Of a DNA stretch of 5,934 bases, positions 1 to 5,831 are shown one piece after another. This stretch comes from Dethiobacter sp. (GTDB taxonomy: Bacteria > Bacillota > Dethiobacteria > DTU022). The position numbers and the translations under genes are program-made. Below the pieces are notes generated by a model, which saw nothing but the letters and a program-made list of their open reading frames with translations, was not told the DNA's origin and searched no databases. The number at the start of each line of letters is the position of its first letter. Within the stretch, counting starts at the first letter, position 1. The DNA is taken from NCBI GenBank assembly GCA_018333405.1, contig JAGXSR010000172.1, positions 1 through 5,934 of the forward strand, written 5' to 3'.

Positions 1-1
1 A

Positions 2-349
2 GGAAATTATCTTGGCGGGGCGATTGCTCCGGGCATCGGAATCTCCGTGGAAGCGTTATTTGAAAGGGCGGCTAAGCTGCCCCGGGTGGAGCTGATCAGG
101 CCGCGGCTGGTGATCGGAAAAGACACGATTACCAGTATGCAGTCGGGTATTCTCTATGGATTTGCCGGTCAGGTAGACGGAATCGTACGGCGGATTATTC
201 GGGAATTCCCGATCCGGCCGCTGGTTGTAGCCACCGGAGGCTTTGCGTCACTGATTGCTCCGGAAACGGAAACTATCGACCAGGTGAATGTGCTCCTGAC
301 CCTGGAAGGACTGCGTATCATCTACGGCCTGAGTTTACAGGAGTCTTGA
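2..349 (+). CDS. coaX: Type III pantothenate kinase, C-terminal part (5' end outside window)
   Basis: This enzyme phosphorylates pantothenate with ATP, the first step of coenzyme A synthesis in the cytoplasm. Only the last 115 codons are present. The reading frame is already open at base 2, so the gene begins upstream; the GTG at 47 is internal and not a start. Visible family features are the GGAIAPGIGIS stretch at the left edge followed by ALFERAAKLP, the IGKDTITSMQSGILYGFAGQVDG segment (around bases 115-180; the T-x-x-S-x-Q-S-G core is typical of CoaX), and the VVATGGFA turn near base 226. The C-terminus LEGLRIIYGL is also typical. The TGA stop is 16 nt before the next gene, so the two are probably co-transcribed. 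The identification rests on recall of family motifs and is strong. In many Firmicutes other genes (for example dusB or hslO) follow coaX, so this order is less usual. Confidence 0.93.
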   Translation, partial: GNYLGGAIAPGIGISVEALFERAAKLPRVELIRPRLVIGKDTITSMQSGILYGFAGQVDGIVRRIIREFPIRPLVVATGGFASLIAPETETIDQVNVLLTLEGLRIIYGLSLQES

Positions 350-351
350 GG

Positions 352-369
352 ATGGTTTTATCTACGTGA
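352..369 (+). other. Five-codon minicistron overlapping the ygiQ-family start
   Basis: An ATG at 352 opens a five-codon frame (M-V-L-S-T) whose TGA stop at 367-369 overlaps the GTG start of the radical SAM gene in a GTGA arrangement. The sequence AGGAG at 339-343 sits 8 nt before this ATG, which is ideal spacing. The downstream GTG has only GAGGA at 348-352, a long 13 nt away. A ribosome could therefore load at the ATG, stop, and restart at the GTG. The arrangement is seen directly; a coupling function is inference and it may be chance. Confidence 0.3.
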
Positions 370-2204
370 AAGAATTATTGCCGGTTTCTAAAGCGGAGAT
401 GCAGAGCCGGGGATTGGACCGTCTTGATTTTATTATAATCAGCGGCGATGCCTATGTGGATCACCCTTCGTTTGGCGCAGCCCTGATCGGTCGCTATTTG
501 GAAGCGCATGGCTTCAGAACAGGCGTAATTGCACAGCCCGACTGGAGGGAATTGGACTCATTTAAAATACTGGGACGGCCACGGCTGGGGTTTTTGGTTA
601 CTGCAGGCAACATTGACTCCATGGTTAATCATTATACGGCGGCCAAAAAAAAGAGAAAAAATGACGCCTATTCCCCCGGTGGCTTAAATGGGCTTCGCCC
701 CGACCGGGCCTCAATAGTTTACGCGCATAAAGCGCGGCAGGCCTATAAAAAAGTGCCAATCATTTTGGGTGGCCTGGAGGCTAGTCTGCGCCGGCTGGCC
801 CATTATGATTATTGGGATAATAAAGTGCGCCGCTCCATACTACTGGACGCCAAAGCAGACTTGCTGATTTATGGTATGGGGGAGAGGCAGGTGATCGAAG
901 TAGCCGAAGCCCTGGAAAGCGGTCTCTCCATAACTGATATCACCTATGTCAAGGGCACAGTCTACAGCTGCGCCAATCCCGATCTTGGTGATAAAGAGAC
1001 ACTTCCTTCTTTTGACGAAATATCCGCATCTAAAGAGCAGTATGCGAAAAGCTTCCTGGTCCAGTATCGAAATACCGATCCGGTGAGCGCAGTGCCCCTG
1101 GTTGAACCATACCGGCATTTGTATGTTGTCCAAAACCCACCCGCGGAGCCGCTTACACCTTTCGAGATAGACAGCATCTACAAGCTGCCTTTCACCAGAA
1201 CATATCATCCGATATACGAAAAACAGGGCGGTATCCCTGCGCTGGAAGAAGTAAAGTACAGCCTGACCAGCAGCAGGGGCTGCTTCGGCGGCTGCAATTT
1301 CTGTGCGCTTCATTTTCATCAGGGCCGGAGGATCCAGACCCGCAGCATCCAGGGCATTGTGGATGAAGCGAAAGAGATGATTGCCGATCCGGATTTTAAA
1401 GGATATATCCACGATGTAGGCGGACCGACGGCCAATTTTCGCAAACCGGCCTGCCGCACCCAAAGGAAACATGGTGTATGCCGCGACCGGCAATGTCTGT
1501 TCCCTGCCCCATGCAAAAACCTGGAAATTGATCACTCTGAGTACCTTGACTTATTGAGAAGGCTGCGCAGTTTGACCGGAGTAAAAAAGGTGTTTGTGCG
1601 TTCAGGGATCCGGTTTGATTATCTGCTATATGATCAGAGTGAACTATTTTTTGAAGAGCTCTGCCGCTTCCATGTAAGCGGTCAGTTGAAAGTGGCTCCC
1701 GAGCATGTTGTGCCTGCGGTGCTGGATCGAATGGGGAAACCGGGCTTGGATCTTTTTGAGAAGTTCAGAAAGCGTTATGCCTCAATCAATAAAAAATTCG
1801 GCTTAAACCAGTTTCTGGTCCCCTATTTTATGTCCGGCCATCCCGGATCTGACCTCCAGGCAGCGGTCCGGTTGGCGGAGTATATCAGGGATTTGGGCTA
1901 TATGCCCGAACAGGTGCAAGATTTTTACCCTACACCAGGAACGCTTTCCACCTGTATTTATTACACAGAGCTGGATCCCCGGACCCGGGAAAAAATTTAT
2001 GTGCCTAAATCATTGCATGAGAAAGCGATGCAAAGGGCGCTTATTCAGTACAGAAAGCCGCAAAACTATGATCTTGTGCGTGAGGCCTTGGTCAGAGCCG
2101 GGCGGACTGATTTGATCGGCTTTAGTGAAAAATGTTTGATCCGGCCCCGTGGCAATCAAAGGGGCAAGCGTGACCGGCCTTACACAGCTGCCCAAAAAAA
2201 ATGA
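366..2204 (+). CDS. YgiQ family radical SAM protein (UPF0313), 612 aa
   Basis: This is a radical S-adenosylmethionine protein of the YgiQ/UPF0313 family, whose substrate is not established. The N-terminal domain (about residues 5-290) carries the family stretches GDAYVDHPSFG (27-37) and GGLEASLRR (135-143). The radical SAM core follows, with the CFGGCNFC cluster motif at C306, C310 and C313 expected to bind a 4Fe-4S cluster and SAM. A second cysteine group at C363, C372, C377 and C383 is typical of this family and may bind another metal site. LKVAPEH (441-447) and QVQDFYPTPGT (516-526) are also family signatures. The last 20 residues are Arg/Lys-rich and probably disordered. The GTG start is chosen because the protein then begins in the usual way (xxLLPVSKAEM); the ATG at 399 (residue 12) would cut into conserved sequence. 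Length is within the family range (E. coli YgiQ is longer). The gene lies 16 nt after coaX, likely in one operon. Confidence 0.95.
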   Translation: MKELLPVSKAEMQSRGLDRLDFIIISGDAYVDHPSFGAALIGRYLEAHGFRTGVIAQPDWRELDSFKILGRPRLGFLVTAGNIDSMVNHYTAAKKKRKNDAYSPGGLNGLRPDRASIVYAHKARQAYKKVPIILGGLEASLRRLAHYDYWDNKVRRSILLDAKADLLIYGMGERQVIEVAEALESGLSITDITYVKGTVYSCANPDLGDKETLPSFDEISASKEQYAKSFLVQYRNTDPVSAVPLVEPYRHLYVVQNPPAEPLTPFEIDSIYKLPFTRTYHPIYEKQGGIPALEEVKYSLTSSRGCFGGCNFCALHFHQGRRIQTRSIQGIVDEAKEMIADPDFKGYIHDVGGPTANFRKPACRTQRKHGVCRDRQCLFPAPCKNLEIDHSEYLDLLRRLRSLTGVKKVFVRSGIRFDYLLYDQSELFFEELCRFHVSGQLKVAPEHVVPAVLDRMGKPGLDLFEKFRKRYASINKKFGLNQFLVPYFMSGHPGSDLQAAVRLAEYIRDLGYMPEQVQDFYPTPGTLSTCIYYTELDPRTREKIYVPKSLHEKAMQRALIQYRKPQNYDLVREALVRAGRTDLIGFSEKCLIRPRGNQRGKRDRPYTAAQKK

Positions 2205-2284
2205 GCTTTGCCCTGATTGCTTTGTTTGCGGCTATAAAACTCTTGCCCGGTCCATGCCCTCTTAGCGCGGCTAAGAAGGAGTGA
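2201..2284 (+). CDS. Doubtful 27-codon ORF overlapping the ygiQ-family stop
   Basis: An ATG at 2201 overlaps the TGA of the radical SAM gene (ATGA) and opens 27 codons ending at TGA 2282-2284. The predicted peptide starts MSFALIALFAAIKLLPG, hydrophobic for about 15 residues, and ends with a short polar tail rich in Lys and Ala. No Shine-Dalgarno sequence precedes the ATG (only an A-run), so it could be translated only by coupling to the gene before it. I recognise no family. It overlaps a possible promoter and a hairpin, which makes a chance ORF more likely than a real small membrane peptide. Confidence 0.15.
   Translation: MSFALIALFAAIKLLPGPCPLSAAKKE
2208..2238 (+). promoter_or_regulatory. 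Possible weak sigma-A-type promoter for the thiolase gene
   Basis: TATAAA at 2233-2238 matches the -10 consensus at five of six bases. TTGCCC at 2208-2213 matches the -35 consensus at four of six, with a 19-nt spacer that is longer than ideal. Transcription would start near 2245, giving a leader of about 135 nt before the thiolase start. It is the best candidate I see in the gap, but it is not strong and the thiolase may instead be read through from upstream. Confidence 0.22.
2261..2275 (+). repeat. Small hairpin in the thiolase leader
   Basis: CTTAGC (2261-2266) and GCTAAG (2270-2275) form a 6-bp stem around a GCG loop; T2260-A2276 adds one more pair. No U-tract follows, so it is not an intrinsic terminator. 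It directly precedes an AAGGAG at 2276-2281 that leads to no sensible start codon. Its role is unknown. Confidence 0.3.
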
Positions 2285-2365
2285 TCATTTAGCCTGGCGA
2301 ATAAGTTCCCTGTGCATAAATTTTTGTAGCGCCATGATCATCAACATTGGCCGATTTTCATATAC

Positions 2366-2372
2366 GAGGAGG
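2366..2372 (+). promoter_or_regulatory. Ribosome binding site that decides the thiolase start
   Basis: GAGGAGG lies 7 nt before the GTG at 2380. This near-perfect Shine-Dalgarno sequence selects GTG 2380 over the in-frame TTG at 2347, which would add 11 residues not expected in thiolases and would place this site inside the coding region. Confidence 0.85.
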
Positions 2373-2379
2373 CGTACAA

Positions 2380-3558
2380 GTGAGAGAAGCAGTGATTGTC
2401 GGGGCGGTGCGTACCGCGGTTGGCACTTTTGGGGGCGCGCTGAAGGATGTCAGCGCGGTTGATCTCGGCTCGGTCGCGATCAAAGCGGTATTGGAAAAAG
2501 CGGGGGTTGATCCTGACTCTGTGGATGAGCTGATCATGGGCTGTGTTTTGCAGGGAGGGTTAGGTCAGAATGCGGCGCGGCAAGCGGGATTAAAGGCGGG
2601 GCTGCCTCGGCAGGTACCCTCCACTACTATAAACAAGGTCTGTGGATCCGGTTTAAAAAGCATTACCATGGCGGCCGCGGCGGTTAAAGCGGGAGAAGCG
2701 GATGTTGTTATTGCCGGAGGTATGGAAAACATGAGCGCCTCCGGCTATGTTCTGGATGGGTTGCGTTGGGGAACCCGTATGGGTGATTCCAAAGCGGTGG
2801 ATATGATGATCAAAGATGGGTTGTGGTGCGCTTTCGGCAACCACCACATGGGCACTACGGCCGAGAATATCGCCGAGCGGTTCAGTATCAGCCGCGAAGA
2901 GCAGGATCGTTTCTCACTGCAGAGCCAGGAAAAGGCCTGGGCTGCTATTGACAGCGGCCGGTTTAACGATGAGATAGTACCGGTTGCTGTCCCTCAGAAA
3001 AAAGGAGATCCTAAGATATTTGCTGTGGATGAGCATCCCCGCCGCACCTCCATGGAGGCGTTGGCCGCGCTCCGTCCGGTATTTAAAAATAACGGTACAG
3101 TTACCGCCGGCAACGCCTCCGGTATCAATGACAGCGCTGCCGTAGTGCTGGTTATGAGCCGTGAAAAAGCGGATCAGTTGGGGTTGAAACCGATGGCTGT
3201 GCTACGGGGCAGCGCCTCTGCCGGCGTCGATCCGGCGATTATGGGTACTGGTCCGGTCCCTGCCTCTAAAAAAGCGTTGACCGCAGCCGGCTGGTCTGCT
3301 TGGGATCTTGACCTGGTGGAAGCCAATGAGGCTTTTGCGGCCCAGGCTTTGTATGTGCTCAAAGAGTTGGAGTTGGATCAGTCTAAGGTAAATGTGAATG
3401 GGGGCGCCATTGCTATCGGCCACCCAATCGGCGCCAGCGGCGCCCGGGTTTTTGTAACCCTGATTCACGAAATGGTTAAACGCAACGCCCGCCGAGGACT
3501 GGCTACCTTATGCATCGGCGGCGGCCAGGGCATTGCCTGCTGCGTAGAACGGGATTAG
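2380..3558 (+). CDS. Acetyl-CoA C-acetyltransferase (biosynthetic-type thiolase), 392 aa
   Basis: The enzyme condenses two acetyl-CoA to acetoacetyl-CoA plus CoA, or runs in reverse. It acts in the cytoplasm in butyrate/butanol-type fermentation, polyhydroxybutyrate or isoprenoid routes, or beta-oxidation; the window does not show which. The acyl-carrying nucleophile is C88 in NKVCGSGLKS. N316 lies in VEANEAFAAQ, H348 in GGAIAIGHPIGASGAR, and the acid/base C378 in TLCIGGGQG; the spacing agrees with the Zoogloea-type enzyme. H156 in the NHHMG segment matches the CoA-contacting histidine of that family. Length is exactly typical and no residue is missing. The GTG start follows GAGGAGG by 7 nt and gives the usual beginning MREAVIVGAVRT. 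Alanine codons are strikingly biased to GCG, above all in the first 110 codons. No partner genes of fatty-acid or butyrate metabolism flank it, so the symbol (thlA, phaA, atoB) is left open. No terminator is visible after it. Confidence 0.96.
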   Translation: MREAVIVGAVRTAVGTFGGALKDVSAVDLGSVAIKAVLEKAGVDPDSVDELIMGCVLQGGLGQNAARQAGLKAGLPRQVPSTTINKVCGSGLKSITMAAAAVKAGEADVVIAGGMENMSASGYVLDGLRWGTRMGDSKAVDMMIKDGLWCAFGNHHMGTTAENIAERFSISREEQDRFSLQSQEKAWAAIDSGRFNDEIVPVAVPQKKGDPKIFAVDEHPRRTSMEALAALRPVFKNNGTVTAGNASGINDSAAVVLVMSREKADQLGLKPMAVLRGSASAGVDPAIMGTGPVPASKKALTAAGWSAWDLDLVEANEAFAAQALYVLKELELDQSKVNVNGGAIAIGHPIGASGARVFVTLIHEMVKRNARRGLATLCIGGGQGIACCVERD

Positions 3559-3634
3559 CCCCAAGAAAGAGCGGCAGCAGATGGACACGCAAAAATCAAC
3601 GCGAATAACGCAACGATGAACGTTGACATCTTGC

Positions 3635-3663
3635 TTGCTTACTGCCGGCTGATTTGCTATAAT
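3635..3663 (+). promoter_or_regulatory. Extended -10 promoter of the tRNA-Ala gene
   Basis: A perfect TATAAT at 3658-3663 is preceded by TGC (3655-3657), forming an extended -10 element. TTGCTT at 3635-3640 lies at a 17-nt spacing and matches the first three -35 bases. Initiation would fall near 3669-3670, only about five bases before the mature tRNA 5' end at 3675, a normal short leader for RNase P. A perfect TTGACA at 3623-3628 is 29 nt from the -10, too far to serve with it. Confidence 0.8.
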
Positions 3664-3674
3664 AGCTCTTGCAA

Positions 3675-3750
3675 GGGCGTGTAGCTCAGTCGGGAGAGTG
3701 CCTGGCTCGCATTCAGGAGGTCAGGGGTTCGAGTCCCCTCACGTCCACCA
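3675..3750 (+). tRNA. tRNA-Ala (anticodon CGC), 76 nt with encoded CCA
   Basis: The sequence folds into a full cloverleaf. The acceptor GGGCGTG (3675-3681) pairs with CACGTCC (3740-3746). The D stem is GCTC/GAGT, the anticodon stem CCTGG/TCAGG (closing G-U pair) and the T stem AGGGG/CCCCT with loop TTCGAGT. The seven-base anticodon loop CTCGCAT gives anticodon CGC at 3708-3710 after U33, which reads the alanine codon GCG. The third acceptor pair is G-U, the hallmark G3:U70 that AlaRS recognises, and the discriminator base is A followed by genomic CCA (3748-3750). It has its own promoter and terminator, so it is a single-gene unit. Confidence 0.97.
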
Positions 3751-3760
3751 AAATAATCTG

Positions 3761-3805
3761 CCATCTATTGATAAAATAAATTTTATCGATGGGTGGTTTA
3801 TTTTT
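3761..3805 (+). terminator. Rho-independent terminator after tRNA-Ala
   Basis: CCATCTATTGATAAAA (3761-3776) and TTTTATCGATGGGTGG (3781-3796) form an uninterrupted 16-bp stem with three G-U pairs around a TAAA loop. The tract TTTATTTTT (3797-3805) follows at once. The wobble pairs all fall so that the + strand transcript pairs fully. It begins 10 nt after the tRNA CCA end. Confidence 0.88.
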
Positions 3806-3972
3806 CTGAAAGTCGAGCAGAACAAGATTCCGCAAAGCGTCAGAAAAGCTGAGAACTTGTTGCAGTAGTCCTTGATTTTTTTCTGCAGAGGGTTTGAGTG
3901 CCCGCTTTGTCTGCTAATGGAAAATATTAACGCCAAAACTGGGATTTTAAGAATAAAAAAAGGAGAAGAGGG

Positions 3973-5697
3973 ATGTCGTCTTCATTTAGCTATAAGGAAT
4001 TTATGGAAGAAGTACGGGTTCGTTTAAGAATTTTCACTAACGAGGATTTCCGAGATCTGATTCTAAACTGGGCCAGCAAGGAGCAGCCTTCAAAGAGACA
4101 AGAGTTTCTGCATAAATTAACGCCTTCCGGGCAAACGAAGGAAGTCATACCCGATGCAAGGACATTATTAAAAGAGATAGAAGCATTTGCCCAAAGAGTC
4201 TCCAATGGCGAATACTGTGACGGTTGGGGTTGGGACAAAGATATCCATGAAGAAAGGGATTGGGGTGATGAAAGCTGGGCTGTGGAAATGGACGAATTCT
4301 TTTTGCATGCCAGAAGCATATTGCTGCAAGGGAATTATAAGCTTGCTGAAGAAGCCTACACAAGTCTATTCGGCATATTAGAAATGAAACAGGAACCTGG
4401 GCATCTTCCGGGTGACCCTGATTATAGCAATATGTTGAAAGTTGACATGGATGAGCAGGTTGCGCTCTTTCTTAGATCTGTATATATGAATTCCGCCTCC
4501 GGGGAGCGACCGGCTTCATTGTATGAAGCAATGAATGAATATAGATATCTTCCCTGTAAATTCAAATTGAGAAATATAGTGAATGCTTTGGATTCTTTAT
4601 TGCCTGATTTTGATGTTTTTATAGCAGAATGGATTGAATTTCTAAAAAATCAAAGCGGAACAGACATCAGTGAATTACTCAGGGAAGCTGTACTAATAAA
4701 AGGCGGTATTCTTGCTATTTCTGAATTCGCAAGGCAATATGCGGATAAATATCCCAGGGCATATATTGATTGGATTGCGGCCGTAGAGGCGGAAGAAGAT
4801 ACAGAATCGGTCATTCAGGTTGCCAGAGAAGGTATGTTCAGGATTCCGCGGGATTATAAGGTTAGGGCTGTGGTAGCCGAAACCATTTCAAGAATAGGGG
4901 AAAAGCTGAATGATAATATGTTGAAACTGGAGGGGTATGGAGAAAGTTTTTACTCCAATCCTTCTATGGGATATTTGCTGGGCTTGTATACTACTGCCGT
5001 GGAAAGCGGCAGATTTGAAGAAGTACGGGATAGAGCTGAACAAAGGATCAGGGAACTTCGAGGTAAAAGCAGGATACCTGCAAGCAACTATCGCGATAGC
5101 GAGCGAAATACATCATCTGTTTCTGATGGAGTTTTATTCAATACCCTGCTTCTGGGCGGAAAATATGAACAGATATTTGAAATGTGCAAAGGCAAAGGTC
5201 CCCTTGGGTGGAGCTCCAGTGAGAACCCCAAGCGTATATTCGTTACATTTATGATGGTTCTATTATCGAAAGAAGGAATTCATTCAAAAGTCCTTGTTAA
5301 ACAGTGGGAAGATGCGATTGAAAACACAAGTTATCATGCGGAAAAAGAGTATAAAGAGTATATAGAAAAGTATAAGAAAATTATTAACGGCATAAAGAAA
5401 TCAATACGGTTAACTGACGAGCAGGAGGCATTTTATCTGAAATGGTGTACAGATGAAATAGGGCGAAGGATAGATGCGATTGTCAGTAACCAGCATAGGG
5501 GAAGTTACTATAAAGCAGCGGGGTTATTGGTAGCAATGGCTGAAACATTAGCCAACAGGGGAAAAAAGCAGGAGGGTATGTATTTGATCGAAAGATACAG
5601 AAATAAATATCCACGGCATTCAGCATTTAAGAGTGAGATTACACAAGCAATGCAAATATCCGGTTTATTTAAACTCCCTGGAAAGGTAGGCAAATAG
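3973..5697 (+). CDS. Uncharacterised 574-aa helical, TPR-like protein
   Basis: Function is not recognised. The ATG follows AGGAG (3961-3965) by 7 nt. No signal peptide or membrane segment is visible, so a soluble cytoplasmic protein is likely. Near residues 79-102 lies a signature GEYCDGWGWDKD...WGDESW rich in Trp, Gly and acids. It is followed by a TPR-like helix pair (ARSILLQGNYKLAEEAYTSL, 113-132). The middle is almost wholly helical with further repeat-like segments, then GWSSSENPKRIF. A charged, possibly coiled-coil stretch lies near 454-475. The end holds a HRGSYYKAA (508-516) and YPRHSAF (546-552) motif. From memory, not a search, such C-terminal motifs occur in helical proteins associated with SWIM zinc-finger proteins, but no Cys/His zinc motif is present here. 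Third codon positions are much AT-richer than in the thiolase, and GCG is less dominant, suggesting different ancestry. It stands alone between the tRNA terminator and the right edge; no clear promoter was found in 3806-3960. A scaffold or interaction role is only a guess. Confidence 0.9.
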   Translation: MSSSFSYKEFMEEVRVRLRIFTNEDFRDLILNWASKEQPSKRQEFLHKLTPSGQTKEVIPDARTLLKEIEAFAQRVSNGEYCDGWGWDKDIHEERDWGDESWAVEMDEFFLHARSILLQGNYKLAEEAYTSLFGILEMKQEPGHLPGDPDYSNMLKVDMDEQVALFLRSVYMNSASGERPASLYEAMNEYRYLPCKFKLRNIVNALDSLLPDFDVFIAEWIEFLKNQSGTDISELLREAVLIKGGILAISEFARQYADKYPRAYIDWIAAVEAEEDTESVIQVAREGMFRIPRDYKVRAVVAETISRIGEKLNDNMLKLEGYGESFYSNPSMGYLLGLYTTAVESGRFEEVRDRAEQRIRELRGKSRIPASNYRDSERNTSSVSDGVLFNTLLLGGKYEQIFEMCKGKGPLGWSSSENPKRIFVTFMMVLLSKEGIHSKVLVKQWEDAIENTSYHAEKEYKEYIEKYKKIINGIKKSIRLTDEQEAFYLKWCTDEIGRRIDAIVSNQHRGSYYKAAGLLVAMAETLANRGKKQEGMYLIERYRNKYPRHSAFKSEITQAMQISGLFKLPGKVGK

Positions 5698-5831
5698 TGC
5701 TTGATTAGAAAATTATAAAACGGCAATAATTCTATCAGATAAATTCCAAAACATGGGAAATAACATCCGTTTTTATTGGCCGAAATTCATCCATTTTATT
5801 TTACCGTTTACAAGGTCCGAGAACGTGATAG
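5698..5831. other. AT-rich gap after the 574-aa gene
   Basis: No gene or clean terminator is evident here. The heptamers AAAACGG (5717-5723) and CCGTTTT (5767-5773) are inverted repeats with about 43 nt between them, and the second runs into TTTTTATT. This could be a poor terminator with internal structure, but the long loop makes it unconvincing. Confidence 0.4.

Noticed and set aside
840..1535. A 231-codon open frame on the - strand
   Set aside because: It lies wholly inside the radical SAM gene, whose + strand frame has clear family motifs. The antisense protein has no recognisable features and no ribosome binding site was noted.
2347..2379. Upstream in-frame TTG start for the thiolase
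   Set aside because: No Shine-Dalgarno precedes it, it adds 11 residues unusual for thiolases, and the strong GAGGAGG falls after it at proper distance from GTG 2380.
3623..3628. Perfect TTGACA as the -35 of the tRNA promoter
   Set aside because: It is 29 nt from the TATAAT and nothing like a -10 lies 16-18 nt after it, so it cannot pair with the visible -10 element.
3675..3750. tRNA as an attachment site with a duplicated 3' end in this window
   Set aside because: I looked for a second copy of the T-arm and acceptor sequence downstream and found none before 5934.
3801..3884. TTTTCTG / CAGAAAA / TTTTCTG heptamers that could form alternative hairpins (3802-3808, 3841-3847, 3878-3884)
   Set aside because: They are low-complexity, with loops of about 30 nt. 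An attenuator before the 574-aa gene cannot be supported without conservation data.
3894..3930. Promoter candidates for the 574-aa gene (TTGAGT at 3894-3899, TAATGG at 3915-3920, TATTAA at 3925-3930)
   Set aside because: Spacings or matches are poor (15 nt with TAATGG; no -35 at 17 nt from TATTAA), so no promoter is called.
3739..3936. A 65-codon - strand frame
   Set aside because: It overlaps the tRNA 3' end and the terminator stem; its sequence is the complement of structured RNA and AT-rich spacer.
4937..5254. A 105-codon + strand frame overlapping the 574-aa gene, as a sign of frameshift
   Set aside because: The main frame runs unbroken through this region with consistent helical protein character, and the alternative frame has Cys/Trp-rich, unlikely composition.
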